Of a DNA stretch of 64,000 bases, positions 17,288-26,853 are shown piece after piece. A model generated the notes under the pieces. It did not search any database. It saw nothing but the letters and a program-made list of their open reading frames with translations, and was not told the origin of the DNA. The stretch is from JAIQGF01 sp051006995 (GTDB lineage Bacteria; Acidobacteriota; Terriglobia; Terriglobales; Acidobacteriaceae). The stretch lies in NCBI GenBank assembly GCA_051006995.1, contig JBPCSQ010000005.1:6455-70454 (forward strand), written 5' to 3'. The position numbers were made by a program, and so were the translations under genes. How positions within the stretch are numbered: the first letter of the stretch is position 1; each line of letters begins with the position of its first letter.

Positions 17288-17386
17288 CACCACCGAGGCA
17301 CAGAGAACCCAAAGGCGGAACCGAGGAGCCTTTTTCCTTTCTATGGATTCTCGGTGCGATCTAGGTGGCTCAGTGTCTCTATGGTG
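17288..17386. repeat. CACCGAG repeat (family A) overlapping the SH3-like gene
   Basis: The left arm begins CACCACCGAGGCACAGAGAA and the right arm ends CTCAGTGTCTCTATGGTG. The right arm lies inside the 3' end of the leftward gene at 17341-17976 and encodes its last residues. Confidence 0.8.
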
Positions 17387-17976
17387 AAAAAGGCGAGTTC
17401 ATCCGTCCCGTCAAATTCCGACTCATTCATGTTGACCCACCCAATGTTGCCCGACGGCAGCCTCACCTTCGCCCACCAGACTTTCTTGCCTAAATCAACA
17501 TACGTCGCCGCGCAGTGCTCGCCGCCGCAACCTGCGCCATCCGGCCATTTTGTGAAGGAAATGTCGAACTCAGGATAGAACTTGCCACCGAACCACACCG
17601 CCGAGAATCCCTCGCCACGATAGGTGTAGGTCAGGATCGTGTCTCCCCGCTTCAGCCCGTCTTCCGGCAGGTCTTTATCCATGTGGATGGTTCCTGGCTT
17701 GAAGGTGATAACCACGCCAGTGATTGCCTTGACCTTGCTTCCCGCCTCGAGTCGCGCGATGTTTCGGCGGTGATCTTCCATCGTGTCGTACACGGCAATC
17801 GTTTTCAGCGCCGTCCACTCGCGATAGACGCAGCCCTCGAAGGGACACGCCTTCCAGTCGTAATAGGGCAGCGGTGGCGCCGGGCCCGGCTTGACCCCGT
17901 TTGCTTCCTGCGCTGTCGCAAGCGCCAGCGACAGTGCGAGCAGGAGCACGGCCGAAATGAGGCGCTTGCCAGGCAT
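17341..17976 (-). CDS. Exported SH3-like protein of unknown function
   Basis: 211 residues with a signal peptide (LISAVLLLALSLALATAQ). The middle contains YDTMEDHRRNIARLEAGSKV with KAITGVVITF, reminiscent of bacterial SH3 (SH3b) repeats. A second such module may be the VDLGKKVWWAKVRLPSGNIG stretch with WVNM. The last ~16 residues (FFTIETLSHLDRTENP) are encoded by a family A repeat, so the original stop was probably lost. The start MPGKRL is chosen because it gives a clean signal peptide. Function unknown. Confidence 0.7.
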   Translation of the reverse strand: MPGKRLISAVLLLALSLALATAQEANGVKPGPAPPLPYYDWKACPFEGCVYREWTALKTIAVYDTMEDHRRNIARLEAGSKVKAITGVVITFKPGTIHMDKDLPEDGLKRGDTILTYTYRGEGFSAVWFGGKFYPEFDISFTKWPDGAGCGGEHCAATYVDLGKKVWWAKVRLPSGNIGWVNMNESEFDGTDELAFFTIETLSHLDRTENP

Positions 17977-18062
17977 ACACCAACAATATGCCGGTTCATG
18001 AGGCGGTGAAAGAAGCAAGTGCGGGTGCAACAGTGCACCTCCCCTAGCTCATCACGAAAGAG

Positions 18063-18443
18063 GTGGAACTGGGCGGACACATCCATATCGGGCGGGACAA
18101 ATCCGGACGCTTGTTTGTAGCGCGCTGCATGCGATGCGGGCAACTGCTGGCCGGTGCGGCCCAGGTTGCGGCCCTGCTGCCGGCAGCGCGCCTGCATCTC
18201 TGCAAAATCAAGACCGGAGGGGAGCGAAGAGTGGAACAGACCCATCGTTCCACCGAAGACATACGCACCGAAGCACGGGAGCTGAGAAGCAGAGCGCAGC
18301 ACGTTCGCCGGCAGGTGAGGGAGCGTCGCGAGCAGATGCTGGAAGAAGTCAAGCAGCGCGCGCGAACGAAGAAGAAAGAGAGCGGCGGCGCGGGGGATAA
18401 ACCTAAGCGCCGCCCCAGTCGTGGCAATGGCAAGCAGGAGTGA
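18063..18443 (+). CDS. Hypothetical charged coiled-coil protein
   Basis: A frame of 126 residues from a GTG. It begins with ELGGHIHIGRDKSGRLF, then a single CMRC pair, and its C-terminal 70 residues are highly charged and helix-prone (EDIRTEARELRSRAQHVRRQ). No family recognised. The opposite-strand frames are Ser/Arg-rich and look like shadows. Ribosome site GAAAGAG is weak, so the true start may be the internal ATG near 18129. Confidence 0.45.
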   Translation: MELGGHIHIGRDKSGRLFVARCMRCGQLLAGAAQVAALLPAARLHLCKIKTGGERRVEQTHRSTEDIRTEARELRSRAQHVRRQVRERREQMLEEVKQRARTKKKESGGAGDKPKRRPSRGNGKQE

Positions 18444-18449
18444 ACAATC

Positions 18450-19175
18450 TTAGCCGGCTACAGGCAGCTCGGAATCTGCAATGCCTTCGCCGAGATGACC
18501 GTCCTTCGCGGCCAGGTTTTTCCCGGCACCAAACTTCTGGATCCACGCACGCACGAAGGCCTGCTCCACGGCGCGTGACGCCTCGGTAATCGGCAACGGC
18601 GGGACCACCGTGAGGCCGAGCATCGTCGCCAGGCGATGATAACTGTGGCGGCAGATGTGCAGGTACTCCAGCGGATATTCCGGCTTGCGCTCGCGCGCGG
18701 CCTCCGGATCGGCGTCGAGCACGTAAGCCACATCCGGGCGCGGGGCAATCGCGGCGACGAAGCGCACGAACGCGCGCGTCAGCGGATTCGCCAACGGCAG
18801 GTTGGCCAGCTCGTCATGGATGTAGCGGTCCATGATGATGACCTCCGCGCCGCGCGCACCGGCCAGCACGCGCCGCAGGTTGAGCGCGTCCATGAAATAC
18901 ATCCCGTGACGTGCCAGGCTCACGTACCAGCCGCGCACGTTTTTGTCGCGGCGGTTCACCGGCTTGCCCGGCGCGCCGATGCCGCGCTCGCTCTTGAACA
19001 CTTTGTGCACGAAGCCTTCGCGGTAGCGCGCCAGCACGACCACGTCGTCCCAGAACGCCAGCAGACCCGTTCGCAGCCCGCGCGCTTCCAGGGCCCGGCG
19101 CAGGTTTTCGATCTGCGTGCTCTTGCCGGCGCCGTCCATGCCGGAGAAGGAGATGAGGAAAGGCCTTGATTGCAT
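18450..19175 (-). CDS. Thymidylate-kinase-like P-loop protein
   Basis: 241 residues. ISFSGMDGAGKSTQIENLRR is a TMK-type Walker A motif, and IIMDRYIHDELAN is the DR(Y/F) motif of nucleoside monophosphate kinases. VAYVLDADPEAARERKPEYP is the LID-region equivalent. It is more diverged than housekeeping Tmk and lacks the usual DRY-x-S-x-A context, so it may phosphorylate another substrate. It lies downstream of the polysaccharide operon on the same strand, separated by a repeat. Confidence 0.75.
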   Translation of the reverse strand: MQSRPFLISFSGMDGAGKSTQIENLRRALEARGLRTGLLAFWDDVVVLARYREGFVHKVFKSERGIGAPGKPVNRRDKNVRGWYVSLARHGMYFMDALNLRRVLAGARGAEVIIMDRYIHDELANLPLANPLTRAFVRFVAAIAPRPDVAYVLDADPEAARERKPEYPLEYLHICRHSYHRLATMLGLTVVPPLPITEASRAVEQAFVRAWIQKFGAGKNLAAKDGHLGEGIADSELPVAG

Positions 19176-19189
19176 AGCTCACGTCCATT

Positions 19190-19279
19190 CACTACCGAGA
19201 TACAGAGGGCCCCAAGATTCACTGAGAAAGCGTTCTTATTCTCTCGGTGCTCCCTCGGTGACTCGGTGTCTCGGTGGTG
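19190..19279. repeat. CACCGAG repeat (family A)
   Basis: Left arm CACTACCGAGATACAGAGGG, right arm ends ACTCGGTGTCTCGGTGGTG. It separates the thymidylate-kinase-like gene from the small hypothetical gene upstream. Confidence 0.8.
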
Positions 19280-19286
19280 AGAAACC

Positions 19287-19772
19287 TCACCGCGCCGCGC
19301 CCGGAGGAACGCTCGGGGTGCCGCGTGACAGTGCTACCACCGCGCCCAGCGCCGCGCCGCCGGCAGCGATGGCGCCCAGCTTGATGAGGAACGAGCGCAT
19401 CTGCTTCTGCTTCGCTGGAGCGATCGCCGTGCCTGCGGGCTTGGAGGCCGCGCCGCCCGCCGTCGGTCCGGTCTGCGCCGCCGCTGCGCCCAGCGGCGTC
19501 TGGTCCTTCTTCTTGTTTTGGTCCTGCTTGTTCTGGTCTTGCTGCTGCGGCGTTTCCGAGCCTTGCGGCAGCGCGGGCGTGCCTACCGGTTGCTGAGCCG
19601 TCGAAGGCGCATCGGGCAGCGGCTGCGGCGGCTCGGTCGTGCCGGTCCGATCGGTCGTGGCCGGCTGGGTCTGCGCGCTCTGTTGCGCCTGCACCAGTTG
19701 CGGGCCGCCGAGCAGCACGAACAGCAGCAGTACGCACAGGAACGGAACCAACTTGGCGATTTTCGGGTTCAT
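19287..19772 (-). CDS. Hypothetical Pro/Gln-rich membrane-associated protein
   Basis: 161 residues. A hydrophobic N-terminus (LVPFLCVLLLFVLLGG) acts as signal or anchor. The middle is a low-complexity Gln/Pro/Thr linker, and the C-terminus has a second hydrophobic segment (FLIKLGAIAAGGAALGAVVA). The ATG at 19772 follows AAGGAGTG at loose spacing. No family is recognised. Similar layouts occur in many small acidobacterial proteins. Confidence 0.6.
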   Translation of the reverse strand: MNPKIAKLVPFLCVLLLFVLLGGPQLVQAQQSAQTQPATTDRTGTTEPPQPLPDAPSTAQQPVGTPALPQGSETPQQQDQNKQDQNKKKDQTPLGAAAAQTGPTAGGAASKPAGTAIAPAKQKQMRSFLIKLGAIAAGGAALGAVVALSRGTPSVPPGAAR

Positions 19773-19798
19773 CGGGGGAACACTCCTTGGATTCGGGA

Positions 19799-20587
19799 CT
19801 ATTTCGCTTCCATAGCTGTACCGGTATCCGGCGCGGCGTACGGCGGCGCCAATCCCGGCCGATCGAGTTCGGCGACCAGGCGCCCGACATCCGCTTCCCG
19901 GTTGCCGAAATGTTTCAGACGATTTGCGGCGTAGCGCAGCATGTTGGCGACGGTCGGGTCGCCGTACCAGCAGCACTGGGCCATGCGCGGCGACGCGCCG
20001 AAGTACATGCGGAAGCGGCTTTTCAGCAGCTCCGGCGAAACCAGCAGCGCGGCGGTCAGGCGATGGTTTCCTTCCAGAATGGTGACCGGCAATTCATCGT
20101 TGATGCCGATCAGCACGACGGCGCTCCGGTCGTCACGAGCGGCCAAATCGCGGCTGAAGGCGCGCACCCCGTCCACGATGGAGCCGACATCGGAAATCTC
20201 GACGCCACCATGCGCGGTGCCGCCGACGACGCGCACGCCGTGGAAGTCGCGAGCGCGAATCTGCTCGACCACATGGCGCAGCAGGCAGTTGCGGCCGCCA
20301 ATCTTGCGCCAGTGCGTCCGGGCGAAAACGCACAGCCGGTCGAGATCGGAATCCTCAAGTTGCACGCGCCACCACTGCGTATCGCGGGGAATCTGGTTCC
20401 ACATGTGTCCGCGGCGCCGATAGAAGAGCGCGCGGCGGAGCGCGTCCTGGCGCGGATCGTTGGCGTCGCCGCTCTCAACCATGGCAGCGAAGCGGTCGCG
20501 GTCGCGATCGAAATCGTGGTGATGGAATTCGTTGCGCAGGAATTCCCAGATCACCTCGGCTTCCGAGGCCGCGCGGAACTTGTTCAT
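19799..20587 (-). CDS. Uncharacterised protein with ParB-like EGNHRL motif
   Basis: 262 residues, soluble. LPVTILEGNHRLTAALL resembles the ParB/sulfiredoxin-fold nucleotide-binding motif (E/D-G-x-H-R). The Trp-rich MWNQIPRDTQWWRVQLED and GDPTVANMLRYAANRLKHFG are not motifs I recognise. Its ATG overlaps the stop of the flippase gene (ATGA), so it is co-translated with polysaccharide export functions. ParB-fold domains of this type can bind or hydrolyse nucleotides, so a sugar-nucleotide or kinase role is possible, but this is speculation. Confidence 0.6.
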   Translation of the reverse strand: MNKFRAASEAEVIWEFLRNEFHHHDFDRDRDRFAAMVESGDANDPRQDALRRALFYRRRGHMWNQIPRDTQWWRVQLEDSDLDRLCVFARTHWRKIGGRNCLLRHVVEQIRARDFHGVRVVGGTAHGGVEISDVGSIVDGVRAFSRDLAARDDRSAVVLIGINDELPVTILEGNHRLTAALLVSPELLKSRFRMYFGASPRMAQCCWYGDPTVANMLRYAANRLKHFGNREADVGRLVAELDRPGLAPPYAAPDTGTAMEAK

Positions 20588-21900
20588 GCCGCCTCCTGCA
20601 AGACGCGCTGCGGGCGCAACCGGCGGACGAGAAGCGCCAGGGCCACGATGCCCAAAAGTACGGCCATCATGACGAGCTGCACCAGCACCACTTCTGTGAG
20701 TGTCGCGTGGAACAGGAAGATGCCTGCCACTATCGCCACCGCGATCGCCAGTTGGACCCAGGCGGTATTGGCGATGCGGCGGGACATTTCATAGGTGATG
20801 AGCACGACGCTGAGCGAGTACACGCCGGCCATGAGCGCGCACAGCGGCAGCAGGCTGTCGAGCCCGCCACCGGCAAACGCCGAGCCGAAAACGGTGCTCA
20901 GCACGAAGTGGGGAAACGCGGAAAGAAACAGGACGAAGCCGCCCGAGATGCCGATGACGAACAGCACCGGCACAGCCAGAATGCTTTTGGCGCTCTCTCC
21001 TTCCGCAGCGCCCGCGGAGATGGGAAACATTGCGCTCACCACCATCCAGGAGGCGAAATACACCAGCCGCCCGACCAGCGCGCGAGTGGCGTAGAGCCCG
21101 GCAATGGCGGGTGGAAAGAAGTGCTTTACCAGCACGATGTCGGTGTTGCTGATAATGACCTGGCCGACGAAAAAGACGATGGCCTGCAGCGCCTCGCGCG
21201 AAGAGGCGGGAAGATCCGCCGAGGTTTCCATCTTCAATTCCGGCGGAACGGGCAGCACATACGCAAGCAGAACGGAGGCGGAGATGGCGGCAATGGCGCC
21301 CATGGCTCCGAAGCCGCCTTCGACCAGCAGGACGGCGGCCACGAACTTCAACAGGGCTTCGACGATGTAGGAGGAGGCAAGCCGCGGGAAGGCGCACATG
21401 CCCTGCATACCGCCGCGACGTGCGCCCAGCGGAACATAGAAAGTGAAGCCGACGGCCAGCACCACGATCATCCACGGTGACGGAAGATTGAGGTACTGCG
21501 CCACAGCCCCACTGGCAGCCAACAGCACGGCGCCGATTGCCAGCCCTACCTTCCACGCATTGCGCAGCAGACGCTGATACACCGCGGCCTTGGCTTCCAT
21601 GATTTCGTTGCGCGCTACCAGCTTGGCGCATACCAACTGGAACGAAAGCGTAACGGCGGAAACCAGCATGAGCAGGGTGATGGCGACCGCGGCGTGGCCA
21701 AATCCGGCCGGGCCGAGCATGCGCGCGACGGCGACGTTGTAGGCGAAGTTAAGAACGCTGACCAGCGCCGAGCCGGCCAGCATGATGACGCTGCCGCCCA
21801 GCAGGCGGCTTCGCGTGGAACGCTGTGAGCGGAGACTCTGGATGGCCGCGCGCCAACCGAGGCGCGGTACCGGGACCGCCGTAGTTTCGGAGATGGACAT
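20584..21900 (-). CDS. Polysaccharide flippase (Wzx/MATE-like, MOP superfamily)
   Basis: 438 residues and about twelve hydrophobic helices. The N-terminal SVIMLAGSALVSVLNFAYNV and VARMLGPAGFGHAAVAITLL are characteristic of Wzx-type exporters. MOP flippases move lipid-linked glycans across the inner membrane. The start at 21900 leaves a 4-base gap after the STAS gene. It is the third gene of a four-gene leftward operon. Confidence 0.85.
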   Translation of the reverse strand: MSISETTAVPVPRLGWRAAIQSLRSQRSTRSRLLGGSVIMLAGSALVSVLNFAYNVAVARMLGPAGFGHAAVAITLLMLVSAVTLSFQLVCAKLVARNEIMEAKAAVYQRLLRNAWKVGLAIGAVLLAASGAVAQYLNLPSPWMIVVLAVGFTFYVPLGARRGGMQGMCAFPRLASSYIVEALLKFVAAVLLVEGGFGAMGAIAAISASVLLAYVLPVPPELKMETSADLPASSREALQAIVFFVGQVIISNTDIVLVKHFFPPAIAGLYATRALVGRLVYFASWMVVSAMFPISAGAAEGESAKSILAVPVLFVIGISGGFVLFLSAFPHFVLSTVFGSAFAGGGLDSLLPLCALMAGVYSLSVVLITYEMSRRIANTAWVQLAIAVAIVAGIFLFHATLTEVVLVQLVMMAVLLGIVALALLVRRLRPQRVLQEAA

Positions 21901-21904
21901 AGGT

Positions 21905-22354
21905 TCAGGCAGCCAGGTCTGCCGGGGCAGCGCCCTCCGCTGAGTTGGATGCGGCCGCACGCGGCGGCGCCAGTTGAGGAATTGCCGGCATGGTGAATAC
22001 GGCCGGTTGCTTCAAATGTGCAGGCAGGAAGCGGCTGAAGCTGAGGACGGCATCGCTGGAGCTTTCGTAAATCTCGAACAGCCGCTCGGTACGGGTCATC
22101 TCCAGGATAATTGCCATCTGAGGCGAGAGCGCCGCCAGCTTCAGGTCGCCGTCGCGCCGGATGACGTGCGACAGGCATTGCAACAGCATTTCGACGCCCG
22201 CTGCATCCACCTGCTTGACCTGCGAGCAATCGAACACGATTTGCGGCCGGTCCGAATTCAGGATCGGGTCCATTTCCCGGCAAAACGCCCGCGCCTGTTT
22301 CAAGTTCAGGCGTTCGGGAATGCGCTTCACCACTACGGGCCTATTGGTCTCCAT
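21905..22354 (-). CDS. STAS-domain protein with Ala in place of the phospho-serine
   Basis: 149 residues. A STAS domain covers residues 7-105, and an Ala/Pro-rich tail follows. The position normally holding the phosphorylated Ser/Thr reads VDAAGVEM (D50-A51-A52-G53), so switching by an anti-sigma kinase looks impossible. The start ATG at 22354 follows GAGGAG and overlaps the end of the upstream nucleotidyltransferase gene by 14 bases. The operon position suggests it controls or scaffolds polysaccharide synthesis. Confidence 0.8.
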   Translation of the reverse strand: METNRPVVVKRIPERLNLKQARAFCREMDPILNSDRPQIVFDCSQVKQVDAAGVEMLLQCLSHVIRRDGDLKLAALSPQMAIILEMTRTERLFEIYESSSDAVLSFSRFLPAHLKQPAVFTMPAIPQLAPPRAAASNSAEGAAPADLAA

Positions 22355-23510
22355 ATCTCCTCGCGACTGCAAGACTGGCGGGGAACGAGGAGGCTTCACG
22401 GGAAGCCTCGAATCCGGCGGGCGCGCTCAGGGCCGAAGAAGGCGCATGAGCGGCCGCAGGGAATTCCTTGGGCTGGTCGCGATGGGACGTCGCGAACAGC
22501 CCACGGAAGAATTGCAGCGGCAAGTAGGCCGCCAGCGAGGCCGCGCTGCTCAGGGCGCGCAACGACGCGTGTTCGGAAACGGTGTCCATCAACCGGGGAT
22601 CGGAGATCTCGACTTCAACGTTGCGCGCCAGGTGCAGCAGCCGTCTGCCTCCGGCCACTGCGTGCGCAACGTCCAATCCCGGACCGATGCAGGTGTAGGG
22701 CAGCACGGTAGCGTTCTCGATGACCGTGCCGGTGTCGATTTCGGCGTGGTGCTCGATTACGCTGCCGCGCGTGATGACCGCGGCGGCGCGGACGTTGGCG
22801 TGAGCTCCGATAAATGCCGGCGCAAGAATGCGGGCGCGGCGGTCTACCCGCGCGCTCGGGGCAATCCAGATACCGGGGCGGCGCTCCTCACCGATGGAGG
22901 CAAGCGGCACGCGCTGCATGAGTGCGTCCACCGCCAGGGCGCGCAGGTCTCGCGCGCTGGCCAACGGGTTGAAGTAGCCACGGAAAACCCACTCTCCACT
23001 TGCGGCGCGGCACTGCTGAAGGTGATGACGGAAAAGATAAGCGGCGTCGTTGCGCCGGGAGGACGCGATCATAAACAGGCCAAGCCCAGCGCCGTTGCCG
23101 TCCACGGCGCGGGTAACGTGGGCGCGGCCGTCGAGGTGGCGCTGAAGAAATTCCTCCACTTCGAATTCGGCATAGCCGCCGAGACGCAGCACGAGAACTC
23201 CTTCGGCGCCGGCCTGTGCATGATCGGAGAAGGCGTTTTCAGCAACACGGAAAAGCTGTCCGGCGGCGACGGTGGTCCAGTTGAGCGCCTGCTGAGCGTT
23301 GCGTATCGCGCCTTCCAGCGGCGGCATTGGCATTTCACTGATAACGCTAATCGCGCCGATGCCTTGAGCTTGGAGCCGGTCGACGATGCGGTGCAGTACC
23401 GGCCGCCCAAGGACGTCGTGCAAGGCGAGAGGAGTGCCCGCGAAGGACTCCGCTTCCGGTCCGAATTCTGGCTTGGCGCCGCCGATCAGGATGATGGCCC
23501 TTACGTCCAC
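22341..23510 (-). CDS. Sugar nucleotidyltransferase-like protein with left-handed beta-helix
   Basis: 389 residues. The N-terminus RAIILIGGAKPEFGPEAE with LGRPVLHRIVDRLQ resembles the nucleotidyltransferase fold of mannose-1-phosphate guanylyltransferases, but the G-x-G-T-R-x-x-P-L-T loop is altered, so activity is uncertain. Residues about 235-310 (APSARVDRRARILAPAFIGA...VIEHHAEIDTGTVIENATVL) are hexapeptide-type beta-helix. I choose the GTG at 23510 because GGAGGAG lies 8 bases upstream. It leads the polysaccharide operon. Confidence 0.75.
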   Translation of the reverse strand: MDVRAIILIGGAKPEFGPEAESFAGTPLALHDVLGRPVLHRIVDRLQAQGIGAISVISEMPMPPLEGAIRNAQQALNWTTVAAGQLFRVAENAFSDHAQAGAEGVLVLRLGGYAEFEVEEFLQRHLDGRAHVTRAVDGNGAGLGLFMIASSRRNDAAYLFRHHLQQCRAASGEWVFRGYFNPLASARDLRALAVDALMQRVPLASIGEERRPGIWIAPSARVDRRARILAPAFIGAHANVRAAAVITRGSVIEHHAEIDTGTVIENATVLPYTCIGPGLDVAHAVAGGRRLLHLARNVEVEISDPRLMDTVSEHASLRALSSAASLAAYLPLQFFRGLFATSHRDQPKEFPAAAHAPSSALSAPAGFEASREASSFPASLAVARRYGDQ

Positions 23511-24173
23511 TGTGCGGTCTCCTCCGATGCCGCGGACGACCCAGGGACGTACGCGAACGAAATGTCTGGGGAATGGCGGGGCGCGCGGGGATAACGGCTG
23601 GCGCATTTGTCCCGGCAAAACCGTTTCGACAGGCTGCTTCTCATGGGCCCCTCTGGCGCTCTAAGGACAGGCAGCGCAACCGCTTTGTGTTGCCTGCGGC
23701 CAGCAGTTGGATTGTTGAACGACCGTTGTCTATTCCGAGGCGCGACGCTACGCCCGGAGTGTGCTGCGCTACACCAACGTTTCAGGTGCAGTGTGCTGCT
23801 CTAAGAGATGGCGAAATCACCGGGTACGTTGTCACCGTAGTTATCAATCTATCGATAAACAACGGGCCGGCGTATGCTGCCCGCCACCTGCTTAGGTCGG
23901 CCCTTTCCGTGAAACAGCGGCAGAACGGCCGGCAAAAATAGTCTCGCAAGCAAGCTGCCACTCCTCGATGTGTTAACTGTGTGTTAAACAGCAGTTCTGC
24001 CCGTCAAGCCCGGGTTCGGAGTACCGTGATGCGGTACCGGGATTCCGTCAGTGGCTGCGGCGGTGCTCAGGTGCGGCGTGTTGTAGATGCAGGAGTGAGA
24101 AGTCTCAGGGTGCGCGAGGTTACATTTTGTAACACCGCGGAAGCAGCAGAACCATTCCCGCGGACGGCAGTCG
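23511..24173. other. Non-coding regulatory region upstream of the polysaccharide operon
   Basis: No convincing gene in 663 bases. It contains GTTATCAATC-TATCGATAAAC near 23840-23861, two direct GTGTTAA words 11 bases apart at 23970 and 23981, GTACCG-TGATG-CGGTAC at 24021-24037, and the palindrome at 24119-24133. The length and clustered symmetric words suggest complex control of the leftward operon. Confidence 0.45.
24119..24133. promoter_or_regulatory. Palindrome GTTACATTTTGTAAC
   Basis: GTTACA-TTT-TGTAAC is a perfect 6-bp inverted repeat in the region between prmC's stop and the leftward operon. It resembles a dimeric regulator site. No cognate regulator gene is adjacent. Confidence 0.35.
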
Positions 24174-25010
24174 TTAGTTGTTCCTGGTCGCGACCACGCG
24201 AGGAATGCCCTGCAGATCGGGAATGACGCGGAGCTCGGCCCAGTCGCGCAGCAGCTTGCGAACCGCGGCCTCCATGGAGTAACCGATTTCCATGGCCAGC
24301 CAGCCGCCGGGCTGGAGTGCGGCGCGCGCCTGCGGAACCAGGCGGCGGATGACGTCGAGACCTTCCGCGCCGGCGAAGACAGCCGAGTGCGGCTCGAATT
24401 TGCGGACTTCGAGTTGGACTTTGTCGAACTCGCTGTCGCCGACGTAGGGGGGATTCGAAGCGATGATGTCGAACGGCCCTTCGACGCCGGTGAGTAAGTC
24501 GGTGGCATGAAACACCACGCGCTGATCGAGGCCGAGGCGAGCGGCGTTGGCGCGCGCGAATTCCAGCGCCTGGGCGGAATCTTCGGTGGCGTGAATTTCG
24601 GCGCGCGGAAATTCGGTGGCCAGCGCCAGCGCGACGCAGCCGGAGCCGGTTCCGACGTCCACGATGCGAGGAAAGCGGATGCCGGCGGCGAGTTCGAGCA
24701 CGGTTTCGACCAAGTGCTCGGTTTCAGGACGCGGTATCAGCACGCCGGGTCCGACGACGAAATCCAAGCCCCAGAATTCCTGATGGCCGGTGATGTATTG
24801 GGCGGGAATGCCGCGGGCGCGCTGGGCGAGCGCCTCATCGTAGCGTTCAGTTTCCGCCGGCGAAAGTTCGCGCTCGGGATGCGCGTAGAGGTAGGCGCGG
24901 TCGCAGCCGAGGACGAACATGAGCAGGACCTCGGCGTTCATCCGCGGCGATCCGACATGATTCGCCTCCAGCATGGAGACGGCGTCGCGCAGGGCGTCTT
25001 TCAGCTGCAT
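24174..25010 (-). CDS. prmC: Peptide chain release factor N5-glutamine methyltransferase
   Basis: PrmC methylates the Gln of the GGQ motif in release factors. 278 residues with PRPETEHLVETVLE, VDVGTGSGCVALALA (SAM-binding motif I) and DIIASNPPYVGD, the NPPY catalytic motif. I use the ATG at 25010, since the open frame upstream is repeat sequence. Its substrate prfA is nearby on the same strand, but a tonB-like gene lies between them on the opposite strand. Confidence 0.95.
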   Translation of the reverse strand: MQLKDALRDAVSMLEANHVGSPRMNAEVLLMFVLGCDRAYLYAHPERELSPAETERYDEALAQRARGIPAQYITGHQEFWGLDFVVGPGVLIPRPETEHLVETVLELAAGIRFPRIVDVGTGSGCVALALATEFPRAEIHATEDSAQALEFARANAARLGLDQRVVFHATDLLTGVEGPFDIIASNPPYVGDSEFDKVQLEVRKFEPHSAVFAGAEGLDVIRRLVPQARAALQPGGWLAMEIGYSMEAAVRKLLRDWAELRVIPDLQGIPRVVATRNN

Positions 25011-25092
25011 TGCGACAGATTTAAACACAGAGGGACGCAGGCACGGAGGAAAGAAGCTCAATAACGGCGCGATAGCGAAGTAAAATTCCGGC

Positions 25093-25590
25093 GTGCGATT
25101 TGTAATGATAATTCTTCTGATTATCAGCGTCGGGAGGTTCGGCCAAATAAATGAGCCTCCGAGAATTGACGAAGTGTTCCGCCAATTGCCAACGGACGAG
25201 CACGCGCGAGACTATTTGCGAATTCAACCAATAATCGTGAAACCGAGCTCCGTCTGTGCGGAATACTGCAGCGTCAATATTGACGGCAAGGTATTGCCTG
25301 TCTACAGGGTGGGCGGCGGCGTAACACCGCCGCGCGCAGTGAAGGCGTCCGCTCCGCATTATGCTGAACAGGCGCAAAAAGCGAAGTACCAGGGGACGGT
25401 GGTTCTCTTCTGCGTGATCGGCCCGGACGGCGTGCCATATGACGTGCGAGTCGCAAGATCTCTCGGTCTGGGCTTGGATGAGGAGGCCAGAAATGCGGTG
25501 CGGAAGTGGCGGTTTCGGCCAGCGATGAAGGATGGAAATCCTGTCGCTGTGATGGTCAATATCGAAGTGAACTTCAAGCTGGGCAATTGA
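25093..25590 (+). CDS. TonB-family C-terminal domain protein
   Basis: 165 residues from a GTG. A short hydrophobic N-terminus (MIILLIISVGRFG) may be a signal or anchor. The C-terminal half is a TonB-like domain: SAPHYAEQAQKAKYQGTVVL, VIGPDGVPYDVRVARSLGLG and NAVRKWRFRPAMKDGNPV. It lacks a Pro-rich linker, so it is unlikely to energise receptors in the classical way. It sits on the opposite strand between prfA and prmC, five bases from the prfA stop. Confidence 0.8.
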   Translation: MRFVMIILLIISVGRFGQINEPPRIDEVFRQLPTDEHARDYLRIQPIIVKPSSVCAEYCSVNIDGKVLPVYRVGGGVTPPRAVKASAPHYAEQAQKAKYQGTVVLFCVIGPDGVPYDVRVARSLGLGLDEEARNAVRKWRFRPAMKDGNPVAVMVNIEVNFKLGN

Positions 25591-25595
25591 CTGAA

Positions 25596-26675
<1,080 letters not shown>

Positions 26676-26680
26676 GATTG

Positions 26681-26843
26681 ATGGTCGACGGTCGGCGGTC
26701 TCTCGCGTCGGGCACGACCGAGGCAGCGAGGCCACCGAGATTCACCGAGGGAGTCTTTTTGAAACAATTCTCGGTGACGCCTCGGCGCTCTCTGTGTCTC
26801 GGTGGTGATATTGGGAGTTTAACATCCGTCGGCCGTCGACCAT
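26681..26843. repeat. Nested inverted repeats between prfA and DUF1385
   Basis: An outer pair at 26681-26698 and 26826-26843 (arms match at 16 of 18 positions, core ATGGTCGACGG) encloses a family A CACCGAG repeat at 26733-26807. It looks like one repeat inserted inside another. Confidence 0.75.
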
Positions 26844-26853
26844 CGACCGTCGG

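Noticed and set aside
23607..24226. Open frames in the 663-bp gap upstream of the polysaccharide operon
   Set aside because: No start signals, and the composition is unlike genes in the window. Symmetric regulatory words fit better.
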